A stretch of 64,000 bases of DNA from Rhyzopertha dominica. Its lineage: Eukaryota > Arthropoda > Insecta > Coleoptera > Bostrichidae. Numbering within the stretch: the first letter of the stretch is position 1; every line of letters starts with the position of its first letter. Positions 34,925 through 46,108 of the stretch are shown one piece after another. The notes beneath the pieces are model-generated. The model ran no database searches, was not told the origin of the DNA, and saw only the letters and a program-made list of their open reading frames with translations. The DNA lies in the NCBI GenBank assembly GCA_025024175.1, contig QCXZ01000041.1, positions 50,153,786 to 50,217,785 of the forward strand. The letters run 5' to 3'. A program made the translations under genes and the position numbers.

Positions 34925-35330
34925 TCACCCTAGTTTCATCGCCAAAAGTAGGGTTTTCACACAGAATTTTAACAAAACATTCGCAAATTCATAATGGGTT
35001 TGGCTTCCAGCTTTCCTAGTTAGCTCAAAAATTCTAGAATTCATACTTCCAACCAATTTATTTAATATTCTTGGTTCCAAATTGGCCCAAACCTCTTCTA
35101 ATGAATTTTTGTGTTTATTCATGGTGGCATACTGTCGGTTATCCGCATATACTCGTCGGACTAAGGTACCCCAAAGGTTTTCAATTGGGTTCATGTCAGC
35201 TGAACAAGAGGGCCACTCTAACAATTCGACATTTTGGTTGGCAAACCAAGCCATTGACTCTCTATTGACATGAATCCTAGCATTATGTTGTTGGAAAATG
35301 AAATCTTGTTCGTAATTGATAATTCAAGGT
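34925..35330 (-). pseudogene. Tc1-type transposase C-terminal relic
   Basis: On the - strand the frame reads QQHNARIHVN, NVELLEWPSCSADMNPIENL and WGTLVRRVYADNRQY. This is the second catalytic block and the Glu block of a Tc1 transposase, with 34 residues between them (DD34E layout). The second catalytic Asp has become His (QQHNA instead of QQDNA), so the copy would be inactive even if whole. The end carries no intact terminal repeat that I can define. Confidence 0.8.
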
Positions 35331-35594
35331 TATATACCATAGAAAGCAGTATTTACATTTTGTAATTTTCTGTTATTTTTTCTATTTCTATTAATAGAAG
35401 TTTTTGTGCACAATTATGAACATTATTTAAAAAAAGAGACAACAACGGTTATATACATGAACTAGAATCTTGAATTCATTCTTGAATTATTGCTACCGAA
35501 ATATATTTACCCCCTATATAAAAAATCGGGTCTCAACGGATTGAGAGAGCGCGCGGTTTGAATGACCTATTAAAGGGACGGTTTAAAACGTCCT

Positions 35595-35665
35595 ATTATT
35601 GGTTAGCTCTGCTTGTGACGTCATGTATCGTATAAACAGTCAGTTTGTGTGTGCATCCTGCAAAG
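35595..35665 (+). promoter_or_regulatory. Promoter-like cluster: CCAAT (inverted), CRE, TATA-like box
   Basis: Within 45 bp there is ATTGG (inverted CCAAT box, about 35599), the full palindromic CRE TGACGTCA (35616..35623) and a TATAAAC box (35631..35637). About 25 bp downstream is a CpG-poor GTGCATCC start region. The order and spacing would suit a + strand core promoter. No coding exon immediately downstream is recognised. Confidence 0.35.
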
Positions 35666-35848
35666 GGAGGCTATTATTTATCACGCTTGAATCCTCTTTT
35701 GTTAATAAAATGACCAGTGAAGGTTTTGTTACAATCAATTTATAAGTAATTTACCATCAATGGACATTTAAATTATATAACCCTTCTGTTATTTTATTGT
35801 GCTTTCTTTTATCGCAACACCACGAGCATTTTTGGTGTTCCCTCGTCC

Positions 35849-36112
35849 TCACTTTCTATTCCGGGCGATTTGGTAACCAGCCGAATGTAAATGAGGCAAA
35901 ACATCTACAACTTGGCAACGCAGATGGAAACGCCGATAATGTAACAGGTGGTACGCAACGGCGTTAGAAGTATGCGGGAAATTATTCTGTGCCAACAGCG
36001 GGGATACTACGATCGTGACCGAGACCGAGAATAATAAAAAGGAACAATGGACGATAAATTCTAAGCACCGAATTGTTTTTGATGCGTACGTGCTGTTCAT
36101 GGTTGTTTTCAC
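35849..36112 (-). CDS. Candidate signal-peptide exon, unassigned
   Basis: The - strand frame starts at ATG 36112 and has a basic start (KTIR) followed by a hydrophobic core (FIVHCSFLLFSVSVTIVV) and a plausible cleavage point after PLLA. The frame is more GC-rich than its neighbours. Near its end a donor, GGAA|AGTGAGG or GAAA|GTGAGG, could splice onwards. Its strand and place upstream of the receptor exons would suit a first exon of the insulin receptor, but no L1 sequence is present in it, so this is only a guess. It could also be chance. Confidence 0.22.
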   Translation of the reverse strand: MKTTMNSTYASKTIRCLEFIVHCSFLLFSVSVTIVVSPLLAQNNFPHTSNAVAYHLLHYRRFHLRCQVVDVLPHLHSAGYQIARNRK

Positions 36113-36563
36113 TTATTGCGGTGGCATGAACGGAGGTATTTGAAGCTTTTAGGAAACGCGATACCTATAATAATTAATTCTGCCTGCGCTTTATCCGGCG
36201 GGTCTGCTTCCAGCTGATGGAGGGACGTAAAAGCTCTTTAGGATTATTTTCTCGAGGTGGTCATTTGGATAAGTGCTCGATTCGAAGGCTTATTTTGTTC
36301 AAAGTGGTGTTCGTGTTCAATTATTATGTATTTCAGAATTGCTTGAAAATTTTTCATTGCGGTTTTCTTGCTTGTAGGTACCTTATCCTAAATGTTAAGG
36401 AACCTCACGACTCCATACGGAGAGAAAGATAACAAAATTACACAAAATGACCCTAGAAATATGAAAATGATATGATCACGTCTACGCAAACCGTAGACAA
36501 ACCCATAGATAAAGTCATAATAGTTAAAATGCGATAATACAAGACTTTCACATAATTGTTTCC

Positions 36564-37645
36564 TTAGTAAGAAATTAAAAAAAAATATCTACTCGAATAT
36601 AACAATTTTAAAGCAGAGAATGCCCGTTGTATTAGCTTTGTGACATGTTTCCTAAACCGAAGTGCACTATCTATAATGACACCCAAATTTCGAGTGTGAT
36701 CAACAAACGGAACATTAACACCTGCTAGAGTTACCGACATAGAATAGAATACATATTTTCTGACATTTTTATTGCCAAAACATATAACCAGTGTTTTAGG
36801 AGGGTTTAATTTTAAATTATGCTTCTCAGATAAAGTTCTGATTCTATCGAGTTCCTCATTAATAAGTATAGATGAAGCTAAGCAGTCCTCAAGTCTGAAA
36901 TGATGATAAATCTGGGTGTCATCAGCATATGCTTGAACCTTACACCTACTCACAGATTTAATTATATCAGCAGTATATGTAACAAACAATAATGGGCCTA
37001 GAATAGACCCCTGGGGAACTCCGGTTAATATTTTTGAAGTGTTGGAATAGCGGTTACTGGAAAATATTTTTGACATCTATTACTCAGATAAGAACACACA
37101 GAACCTTAACTTAGCACACATCAATCCGTGATTAATTATAATAATCTAACAATACCAAAATCGACGCTAGACCCTCATCAGTTGCTCTAATAATGTCGTC
37201 AACAGCACAAGTTAAAGCTATAGCTGTAGAGAAGCCCTTTTTATTGGGGACGAGGTCATTATTAAGAGCAAATTCATAAATTTGTTTATACAAGATTTTT
37301 TCGAAAATTTTAGAGACAACGGGTAATATGCTTATAACGCAGGTCCGATAAACTAGCAGGGTTTGATTTTTCAGGCAACGGCAATCCTACTGCAGTTTTC
37401 CAAGCAAGCGGAAAATAGGACTTCTCAGTGCAACAATTAATTATATGCGTAATGTAGACATCAATGTGAGGACTGCAGTATCTCAACATAGCCAAAGTCA
37501 TGCCGTCATCCCCAGATGTCTTAGACGCGATTGAACACAAAGCACTATGAACGTCATCCATCGACACCAGAGCAAAATCAAAGTTAAGATTGTATTTCAA
37601 ATAATTATCTTGATAATATTCAATATTGTTCATGTTCAATGCCAA
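36564..37645 (-). pseudogene. Jockey/L2-like reverse transcriptase relic
   Basis: From 37645 down, the - strand encodes the N-terminal RT region (DDVHSALCSIASKTSGDDGM, SYFPLAWKTAVGLPLPEKSN). Then 37076..36564 has [33 protein letters not shown] with the catalytic YADD, HNLKLNPPKTLVICFG, and NLGVIIDSALRF. The piece linking the two, which should include the RPIS block, is short and frame-broken, so there is a deletion. The combination YADDTQ/LNP is like CR1/L2 elements. Confidence 0.8.
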
Positions 37646-38345
37646 TAGGCTACTAATTCGGAAACTTAAATATTTGAGAAATCGTCTCTGTATAGATTCA
37701 ATACGGTCAATATGTATTTGGTGGCGGGTATTCCAGATAACAGTTGCATATTCAAGATCCTATCTCACATGTGCACAGTATAGTGTCACAAGGGTTTTGG
37801 GGTCCCCCAAATTACGGCTAATTCGCACAATAAATCAGCACATGATGAACGATTCATGAAAAGAACTCAAATTATATCGGAGCCTTTGGCAGTCGTTAGT
37901 GCTATTAATTGGCCAGTACAGCTTGAAATTGTAAGCATACATCAGATAATTAACATTGATATAATCACCAATATTATTAATAAACATGACAAACAACAAT
38001 GGCCCCAGGTTTGATCCTTGCGGACCACCTGAAGTGGCGAAGTACCTTTTCGCCACAAATCTTTTGCGTCGTTAAAGACTGCCATATCTTAAAATACAAT
38101 CCAATTCCCTATTAGTTAATGTTATTATGATAAGCAACATAGTTTAGTTTAAAGTCCAAAAGGACTCCTGGACCTTTGACGGGGGTCCGAACAGGGATGG
38201 CGTTTTGATCAACATTATATTGAATAAATGATGGGTGGAACTTTCTGCTAAAGTTGATAGCTTGGTATTTATCAACATTAAATCACATGTTATCACCTCT
38301 TGTGATATGACACGATATATTTTTATATAATCAAGCAAAAGCAAA
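37640..38345 (-). pseudogene. Scrambled jockey-like reverse transcriptase relic
   Basis: The - strand holds three pieces of one RT type. 38056..37860 has GGPQGSNLGPLLFVMFINN with YAYN in place of the catalytic FADD. 37830..37640 reads as the C-terminal part (LVTLYCAHVR, DRIESIQRRFLKYL). 38340..38150 reads as the region normally found after FADD (NVDKYQAINFSR). The last piece lies upstream of the first, so the order is not that of an intact element; two insertions or a rearrangement are needed. Confidence 0.6.
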
Positions 38346-38361
38346 GATACCGAAGGGTATA

Positions 38362-39809
38362 TACAGGATGTTTCACGAATGATAATGCCCCTGACGAAAT
38401 TAAAAAATGCAACCCAAAATACATGTGCAGAGCTAACATTCATAATTGTTCATCGCCTTAAAAAATAGAGAGAGGGCTGTATAAATTCGTAAATTTTGAC
38501 ATAAACTTCAATCATTTGCTATAAGTAAATTCCGTATTGTAAAACAAATTTTATTTTTGAAAAATGTTTATTCAATAACATTAATGTAATAAATGCTCGA
38601 AGTGCCGCCCTCCGCTGTTTTCACAAGCTTTAATTCGTGCCTAAAACGATCTTTTAACATGCGTTAACATTTCTGGAGTGATGGATCTACATGCATCACG
38701 TATTTTATTTTTTAAATGTTCTATACTTTCAATTGGTGTTTGGTATACTTGCTCCTTTATCATTCCCCGCAGAAAAAAAATCCAAAGGAGTAAGGTCCGG
38801 GCTTCTCGGTGGCCAAGGATTAATTGCACCTCTTTCTATCCATCGGTTAGGCAAAACCAAACCAAATTGATTTCCCAATATTCTATAATAATGCGCAGGT
38901 GCCCCATCTTGTTGGAACCACAGATCTTGTCTTACTTGTACATTTTGGAGAAGTACCGGTAAAATAGTTATTAAAAAATTTAGATAAGTATTGCCGTTTA
39001 AACTATCGCGAAAAAAACAAGGCCCAACAATTTGATTCCTCAATATTCCGCACCAGACATTCGTCGAGAAGATAGTTTGAAAATGTCCTTCTCGAGTCCA
39101 AGGTCGATTTTCTTGCGCATAATAATGCATGTTATGTTTGTTAACTCCACCATTATTAGAAAATCTTGCTTCATCTGAGAAGCAGATGTTGAAATAAAAT
39201 CTCACATTCAAATTTTGGTGTTCCCGAAAAAAGTTACAAAAAGCCAGTCTTTTAGGATAATCTGTCTCCTTTAAGGCCTGAACCAACTGCAAGTGATACG
39301 GATGAAATTGATTGCCTTTAATTATTCGGTGTACTGAAGACAGACTAATACCGGTTGCTCTTGAGACTACCCTTTGACTAATATGAGGATTTTCGTCAGT
39401 CATTTCCAATACTCTTATTTCATTGTCAGGGCCTGTTGCTGTTCTTTCTCTTGACTTTTTCAGTGGTTGCCAGTTTGTCCTTAAAGTTAATTCAAGTCTC
39501 TTGAAAAATTTTTCTGCAGGAGATCTTCTATTTGGAAAACGTTGTCTATATAAACGGGCAGCAGCGGAAGCATTTTTCTTGCATTCACCATGAATCAAAA
39601 TCATATCTGTTTTTTCATCATTTGAATAATACATTTTGACTTTTAATAAATACAGATACAGGAACCATAGCGCATAGCCGTCGTGGATTCCCAATCTATT
39701 TTTAAAATAACACCATTATGTGTAAAATAACCATATTGGCTATGAGAATGCATTTTGGGTTTCATTTTTAATTTCGTCAGGTACATTATCATTCGTGAAA
39801 CATCCTGTA
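38362..39809 (-). mobile_element. DD41D Tc1/mariner-superfamily element copy 1
   Basis: The ends TACAGGATGTTTCACGAATG (38362) and its reverse complement (to 39809) are near-perfect inverted repeats of about 40 bp, extending through CCTGACGAAATT. TA lies on both sides (38360..38361 and 39810..39811). The 1448-bp body carries the transposase at 38585..39634. A second copy of nearly the same length is at 59245..60697 in the opposite orientation. Confidence 0.9.
38585..39634 (-). pseudogene. DD41D transposase, nearly intact
   Basis: The likely start is the ATG at 39634 (MYYSNDEKTDMILIHGECKK), a helix-turn-helix N-terminus of the kind annotated as DUF4817 in insect transposases. The catalytic blocks are FSDEARFSNNG, DLWFQQDGAPAHYYRI and PPRSPDLTPLDFF. 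There are 41 residues between the second and third Asp, which makes it DD41D as in rosa/Visitor-type elements. A frameshift at about 38780 and a premature TAG near 38645 (where copy 2 has Trp) disable it. The tail would end in a GGxxFEH motif typical of the group. Confidence 0.88.
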
Positions 39810-40912
39810 TAGGGTGGGGTATTCTTTATATAATCCTGTATACAATCTATAAAATTATGGCTTTCTTTCTTTGATGGCATCAACATGCACAAGATCATAG
39901 CCACCTTAACGCATTTAAACACATAATCATCCAATTTGGTGGACCCACAACCCACAGAGATCATCTCACGTTCGACGCNCGTTAACCCACACGANTGTCN
40001 CGTTCCTACTTTGCATTTTTTCNGCGTCATCAGTTAGCTCCTGGGGTCAACGGATTGCAACAATAACAGCCAACTCTAGGAATTTTGCAGTGTCTAGCTG
40101 AATGCGCATTGTCGTCTTTTTCGCTAAAAATAAGCCGAATCTTGCGTTTTCGGTTCTGCCGTGTACCGGACAGGTAGCACCGCAGCGTAACGTGGGTTGA
40201 ATGGCCTGCGAGAGATGTCTTTCCGGTCGATGTGAGCCAAAGCGCGAACCCTGTCGTTTTGGGAATGTGCGGGTTTATTGGCCAGAGAATTAAGGCGGAA
40301 AGAATGAATGCTGGTCATTGTTGATGGTGGTGACGACCTGGGTTACTCCAGGATTGAAAGAACCGATGAAAAAAAGGTTGTAGGTGACAATCTGTTGAAT
40401 AGAAACGAAAGTTTTTTAAAATTCCATTGAACCCGATGATAAAATAGAGTTATTATTAAATCGTCGGTTCATTTTTAGAATATTTTTTAGAAACAAATAA
40501 CATTATCTCCATTAAATGGGGTGGCAAGGTATAGCAATGTTATTTTCTTATGGACGCCATATTGAGCTTCTTTTCCGAGCAATGGTGCTATTCTTGAAAT
40601 TTTTATTCAAATTTCAGTCTTTAGTATCTACAGGGTGTTCAAACGAGCATGCCTTTTACTGCAAAATTTACAATTCCCAAGAGATGCACCAGCTCCATCT
40701 ATCCTCAACATTTTCTATTTTGCTTCACGCCAATATCTTTGTTATTAATGAAGATACACAGTTTTGAATCATATCAGTTAACAAGATGCACACCAATTTT
40801 AAAATTGTATTTTGATATGAAGCGACAAACAAGAATGTGTGACACTGGTTACATTGGTCGATGAACGGTTAAGCTATCGTGCTTATAGCTCAGAAACTGG
40901 AAGTTCACCATA
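39810..40912. other. No gene recognised; several Ns
   Basis: A - strand frame (39812..40030) with four or five Ns includes Cys-rich text (VGCGSTKLDDYVFKC) but runs into the neighbouring transposon end, and I cannot support it as an exon. A second frame at 40124..40318 is GC-richer but unrecognised. Confidence 0.35.
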
Positions 40913-42240
40913 TACGAGGCATGTTTTTTAAGTAAGTACCGTTTTGCCATTCCGCCGCCGCAGCGCTATTGTCGGCGTTCCGCGCATTCGCGCTGGTTAC
41001 CTACATCTCTTGTCTACGCACTGACGCCATTACAGTTTGATTCTTCATTGTATACGTTGTTTACTGAGTGTTTAAGATGCCTCCGACAATCGTGAGTCCC
41101 GCCGATTGTGAAGTACGGGCTGTTGTACGATTTCTTAGTGCTAAAGGCGTAATACCGATCGATATTCATCGTGAGATCTGTGAAGTTTACGGACAAAACA
41201 TTATGAGTGATAGAATGGTAAGGAAATGGGTGAGAGCATTTAAAGATGGCCGCACAAATGTGCATGATGAAGAACGGAATGGGCGTCCTTCGGTCGTTAA
41301 TGAAGATTTGGTGCAGAAAGTGAACGAAAAGGTGAGAGAAAAGAGACGCTTTACAATTTCATCATTGTGCGACTGCTTTCCTCAATATTATCGTAGTGTT
41401 TTTATCGCATTGTGACCGAGAACTTGAATTACCGGAAATTGTGTTCACGTTGGGTTCCGAAAATGTTGACGGATTTGCACAAAACCCAACGTTTAGGCAG
41501 TGCATTGACTTTCTTTGAGCGGTACCACAATGAAGGTGAAGATTTTTTAGACCAAATTGTTACTGGTGACGAAACATGGGTGGCCTACGTCACACCAGAA
41601 TCGAAACAACAATCCATGGAATGGCGACATTCATCATCACCCAAAAAAGTGAAGTTTAAGCAAACAATTTGAGCCCGGAAAATCACGATCTTTTGGGACA
41701 GAAAAGGAGTAGTGCTAGTGGAGTTTCTGCCTTGTAATGAGACAATCAATGCAGCGTCTTATTGTAAGACATTGAACAATCTGCGTCGTGCAATCTAGAA
41801 CAAAAGACGTGGCAAGTTGAGCAAGGGTATCGTTTTGCTGCATGACAATGCCCGTCCACATGTGGCTAATCGGATCAAAGATCTCATCAAATCTTTTAAA
41901 TGGAAAACTCTAGATCATCCTCCATACAGCCCTGATCTGGCGCCCAGCGACTACCATTTGTTCCTGCACTTGAAGAAACACCTGGGTGGTCAGCGTCTTC
42001 AAGACGATTACGAAGTCGAAACATTTGTTATACAGTGGTTAACAAGTCAGGCGGCAGAATTTTATGAGGAGGGTATTCAAAAACTGGTGCCACGTTATGA
42101 CAAGTGCCTCAATATTCACGGAAATTATGTAGAAAAGTAGATTAAGGTACAGGCTTTCATGTAAGATAAAATTATTGCGATATCTTTGCACGTCTTTTTT
42201 TAATTCCAAAACGGTACTTACTTAAAAAACATGCCTCGTA
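40913..42240 (+). mobile_element. mariner (DD34D) element
   Basis: Inverted repeats of about 30 bp bound it: TACGAGGCATGTTTTTTAAG on the left and its reverse complement ending at 42240. TA precedes the left end; the right flank is GT, so the duplication is imperfect. The 1328-bp length is standard for mariner. The transposase relic occupies 41077..42140. Confidence 0.9.
41077..42140 (+). pseudogene. mariner transposase (DD34D), broken
   Basis: The frame starts at MPPTIVSPADCEVRAVVRFL, with a paired-like DNA-binding region (MVRKWVRAFKDGRTNVHDEE). Catalytic blocks are VTGDETWVAYVTPESKQQ, IVLLHDNARPHVANR and PPYSPDLAPSDYHLFLHL, with 34 residues between the second and third Asp. It is broken by a frameshift near 41390, a TGA at 41670..41672 and a TAG at about 41797. 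The C-terminus (VPRYDKCLNIHGNYVEK) ends at a TAG stop. All three catalytic Asp residues are still encoded. Confidence 0.9.
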
Positions 42241-42249
42241 GTACGCCAT

Positions 42250-42820
42250 CGACACAACATTGAAAAGGATATTTTTTCCTGATTTCATTTTTCCCATTTA
42301 TTAGCTGGCAGTGATACAGCCTTGAGTAAAAGTTTTTCAATGTTTTTTTTGTAGCATATTTGGAGGTAAGTTTTGAATATCTGCCCTGAATCGTCTTTTT
42401 AAATCTTCTGCATTATGTGGCCGATCAGCATAAATACGATTTTTCAAATACCCCCACAGGAAAAATCAAGCGACGTCAGATCAGGGGAGGCATTGTGATT
42501 GCAAATAACAAAGTGAATAAAAATTATCACCAGGCACGAGGAAAATGGAGACACCTGGAGCTTTTGTGTATGATACATTTTTGAAATCAGGAACAGATAT
42601 CATTTTCAATGATGTGCCTTTTGACCCCCCTTCCCATTTAAAAAAATACGACTTGCGCCAATATCTCGGAAACGAGAGCTACACGGAGTTGAAAAAATTC
42701 CAGAAAATAAATTTTAATTACCCATAGGCCCATACACAATTTTAGAAAAAAATCGGTTCGACAGAACCTGACATATCCTGCTAGTTCCATGCTTTGTAGC
42801 GACCCTGTATATAGTTAAGC
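42250..42820 (-). pseudogene. Deleted transposon relic of the CAGGGTCGCTACAAAG family
   Basis: On the - strand, 42490..42300 encodes CPDLTSLDF and, after one frameshift, WGYLKNRIYADRPHNAEDLK, the last catalytic block and tail of a Tc1/mariner-type transposase. At the other side (42770..42812) is the terminal sequence GCTTTGTAGCGACCCTGTAT, shared with 8644..9680 and 55485..55522. Subterminal sequence (42540..42770) is also repeated at 54560..54930 (inverted) and 55250..55520. This ties that terminal repeat family to a transposase of this superfamily. Confidence 0.6.
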
Positions 42821-43084
42821 TAAAGTTAAAACTTTTAATTTGTTTTAAAACTGCTATACTTTGGCCATTTAAAATTTCGTTATCTTTAAAATTTCTAAAA
42901 AGTTTTTTGGTGATTGAATGCTCGATAGTTATTTATTAGTCCTTCCATGAGATCCTTCTTAATTTTATTTTTACAAAATAAAGTACAAGGACTTGTAGAC
43001 ATGTTCCTTTAAAGCATTCTGATTTGGAATTACCGCCATGACTTTAATAAGGCAGGAGGACATATGTTGAGACCTCGGATTAAA

Positions 43085-43190
43085 TTCTTCCTTTAATGTT
43101 ACATGTGGAGTCCCTCAGGGGACTGTCATGAGGCCCTAACTCTTTATTATGTAAAATGTTAATGATATCATGTTGAGTGTATAATTCTAT
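43085..43190 (+). pseudogene. Short reverse transcriptase scrap
   Basis: The + strand reads [14 protein letters not shown], a stop, then LFIM, a stop and NVNDIMLSV, the motif before the catalytic box of a jockey-like RT. It is an isolated scrap with two in-frame stops. Confidence 0.55.
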
Positions 43191-43743
43191 TTCTGAAGAA
43201 CTAAGTAGATACGTTTTAAGTCCCTTAATTCTAACAATTGGAGTAGACAGTCAAGACTACTAAAAATAGTTAGGAGAGCATATGTCATACATTTGCTTAC
43301 TAATCACCAGACAAAACAACAACCGTGCAGACGTAACCCGATACCATTCTAAATGCCAACGAACCTCGGGGCCACGATAAAAAAATTACGAGCAAAAACT
43401 ATCGAACAAACACCTTGCCTTTGTTCGCCGGCGTGTTTCAGACGCCCGTCCAAATAAAACAAAACAGGAAATTGAAGTCACATTTATTAATAATTCGGCG
43501 TTTTAATGCATAAAAGCGTGGTGCCTCATAGCGAGGTGGAAAAATATTCGGCAAGCCGACGTAATAGGAATTCGCCTCGGTTTATTTCAGAGGATTTTTT
43601 GTTGGGTTGCTTAAAATTTATGGGCGTAAATAAAATAAATTGTGAAATGGATAGTTGATTAACGGTGTATTAGAAAAAGGGGACGTCAAACTTTGACGGA
43701 ATAATCAATGACACGTAGATTTTGTAGATAGTCTCGCTGAAAA
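43191..43743. other. No gene seen
   Basis: 43310..43580 is CpG-richer and lacks repeats, perhaps conserved non-coding. Nothing else is recognised. Confidence 0.35.
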
Positions 43744-44330
43744 CTACTCCCATCCGTAGAAAATAAAAAAAAAATATGTTAGATTCAAGGGTTTCGCACA
43801 CGGAAGTCTTAATACTTTTTGAGAAATTTGATCAATGTGGGTTTTTAGCACACTCAACAATAGGAATACCAACGGATTCGCAATAAAATTTGGCCCAGAT
43901 GAATACATAATGCGCTTCTTTTTATTACCAAATACATTCACAGTAGATTTACTTGGATTAATATTCGGGGAGTGTGTAGCTGCAATTGAACACATTCTTC
44001 CAATGTCTGAGTTGACACTGTCAGTAGAACGCACAGATTCTTCGTAATAGCAGAGTGTCGTCAGCATACATGTGAATGTTACACGTATGGATATGTCGAA
44101 CTAGACTGCAGGTGTAGATAGAAAAAAGCAGTGGACCCCGTGGAACACCCCGAGTTAAAAATATAGGTGTAGATATATTACTTCCCACACGCACCACTGA
44201 CACCTTCGATCACTATATTGTTCTAATAGTCTTACAGAGCTTGTATCAAAACCAATATAGTGCCCAATATTGCCCACATCTATTGCTGATGTCATCGGTG
44301 ACTTTAAACAATGCAGTTATGCAACTGTGA
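43744..44330 (-). pseudogene. Reverse transcriptase relic
   Basis: The - strand encodes FLTRGVPRGPLLFSIYT, HTCNIHMYADDTLLL with the catalytic YADD, and, in the next frame, HSPNINPSKSTVNVFGNKKK. A decayed upstream part extends to about 44330. The GVPRG box has lost several residues. It is another CR1/L2- or jockey-like fragment. Confidence 0.65.
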
Positions 44331-45240
44331 TCTCGGCGAAAATCTGATTGAACAGCAGGTAGAATACTAAGCATTTTTGTCTAGGTGATTTCTAATCTGA
44401 ATATAAACCGTCCTCAGTATATACCGTATAGGCCTCAGGTCATCAAAAGTGAAATGATTTGCTCTTTTAGGCAAAGCAGATACAATGCCTTCTTCCATAC
44501 CTTAGAAGAAAAGCATGGTTTGCTATACAAATGTTTATTATATGGGTGATATGACCTGACGGTACGTCCTTTATGTAATATGTGAAAATGATCATGAATT
44601 TAATTTTCTTTGCAACTGGTGAATGCTAAAGGTACCACCGACTTCGGTTGCCATTCTTTCATAGATCTAATTATTTCTCTATTGAATCACTTGACAAGGA
44701 TAATAAACAACAGTTTCATATAACAAATTTTTCCCACTAGCTAACCAGCTAAAGGTTTAGCACTTTAACTAGTTTAGCCCTTCCATCTTTTTTTTAAACC
44801 TGTCTATCCATGTGAAATGGTTCTAACAACACAAATTTTTGTGAAGATGATTTAAACTGACCGACGATAAACAATAAAGATTGATTATTATGTCTTGATA
44901 ACAATCATCCTATATTTAGTAAGTAAACTTCAATTTAGTCACTGGTTGAATGGGCTAAGACCTAAAAATAAACTATCAAAAAATAAAAATATACCTGAAT
45001 GAGAAACTTGATAAATTGTAGATTGTTTTACAAGTAAAGAAAACCCACTTTTCTTACGCGTGAAACACGTAATTTTTCGTGTATGCCGCGAAATTTACGA
45101 TAATTCTAAAAATAAATTATTTTTTCCTGTTCTCAAAGTTATCTGTGTCAAGTTTATGTAGACTTGTCGACATAAAAACAAAACATCACAATAGTAAATA
45201 AATAATTAGTGATGAAGCTTTCCTGCAAACTGCAAAATGT
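44331..45240. other. No gene seen
   Basis: AT-rich with no recognised motif or repeat. Confidence 0.4.
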
Positions 45241-45784
45241 ATTAATCAAGTGAAATTAAAGACGAAATTTTGGAATTAGTATCAAAAGCAGAGTCAAGTT
45301 TGCTACCTACAAAGTCTAAAGCAAAGTACGCGAAAGTTTACCAACAGTTTTGTCTCTGGAGAAATGAAAAAATGTGTAAGGAGCAAATGAAAACATTCTA
45401 ATTGCGTACTTTCGTGAAATTTTAAATATTCTTACACGTAAAAGCTCTTAAAAGTTTAACACGCTGATCCGTGTATTCAATGCTATGAAGCACTATACAG
45501 TTAAACGAAAACGTGGACATTTCTGCTTATAAGAAAGTGTTGGCATATCTTAAACGTCAAAATGATGGTTATGTCGCAAAAAGACAAAAGGGTTATCAAT
45601 GGACAATGTGAAGAATTTCATTAATAATGCTCTTGATAAGAATTTTCTCCTTATGAAGGTTATGACAATAATAGCATTGCACGGAGCCTGTAGTGCGGAA
45701 CAATTGCGACTTCTGACAGTTGATGACGTAGAAGATTGCGGGCATATCTTAGTAGTTACAATACACGACACATAAACGTTAAGT
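45241..45784 (+). pseudogene. Crypton-like tyrosine recombinase relic
   Basis: The + strand, over several frames, reads EIKDEILELVSKAESSLLP, TKSKAKYAKVYQQFCLW, YKKVLAYLKRQNDGYVAK and KVMTIIALHGACSAEQLRLL, then TVDDVEDCGHILVVTI. I recognise this order from Crypton-type tyrosine recombinases and their domesticated relatives in animals: a SAM-like core-binding domain followed by the GACRRxEL box. Here the box reads GACSAEQL, so the first catalytic Arg appears lost. Stops near 45401 and 45420 and a truncation before the HxxR and Tyr boxes make it a dead fragment. Confidence 0.6.
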
Positions 45785-45999
45785 GGAGGAATTAACTCCA
45801 GTTTATCAGTTTCTGACTCACTTTGCATATCTTCTAGTATAGTGTTTAATAATTTAAGCAGTTGTACAATTAACATTTATCCTAATAAATGAATGAAAAA
45901 AAGTGTTGCTAACAAGAAAAGTCCCACTTTTCTTAACTATTTTGTGTCAAACAATATTGTCCATTACTATGAAATACACGAAAAATATTTTTGCTCATA

Positions 46000-46108
46000 A
46001 AAAATGCATGTCTATGCTGTGCTGTCTGCACCTCAACCAACTGCCGATAGATCTATTTCGCTGTCATTACAGCTCATCAGTGCAGTTTAGGTCTAGAGCA
46101 GACAGCAC
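46000..46108. mobile_element. Foldback element copy 2, left part
   Basis: AATGCATGTCTATGCTGTGC through GACAGCAC is about 90% identical to copy 1 (2395..2501). The second half of the copy resumes at 47246. The interruption (46109..47245) is flanked by GACAGCAC on both sides. Confidence 0.75.

Larger units (their letters stand above)
35331..36563. other. Single-copy-looking stretch with promoter-like motifs and one open exon candidate
   Basis: It contains the motif cluster at 35595..35665 and the - strand frame at 35849..36112, both listed separately. No transposon motif is visible from about 35500 to 36560. Confidence 0.4.

Noticed and set aside
34633..35019. 128-codon + strand frame
   Set aside because: The 3' part is antisense Tc1 relic and the rest shows no family signal.
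39740..40030. Cys-containing - strand frame that resembled a small secreted protein
   Set aside because: Its C-terminal third is the DD41D terminal repeat, it contains several Ns, and no splice sites or family match were found.
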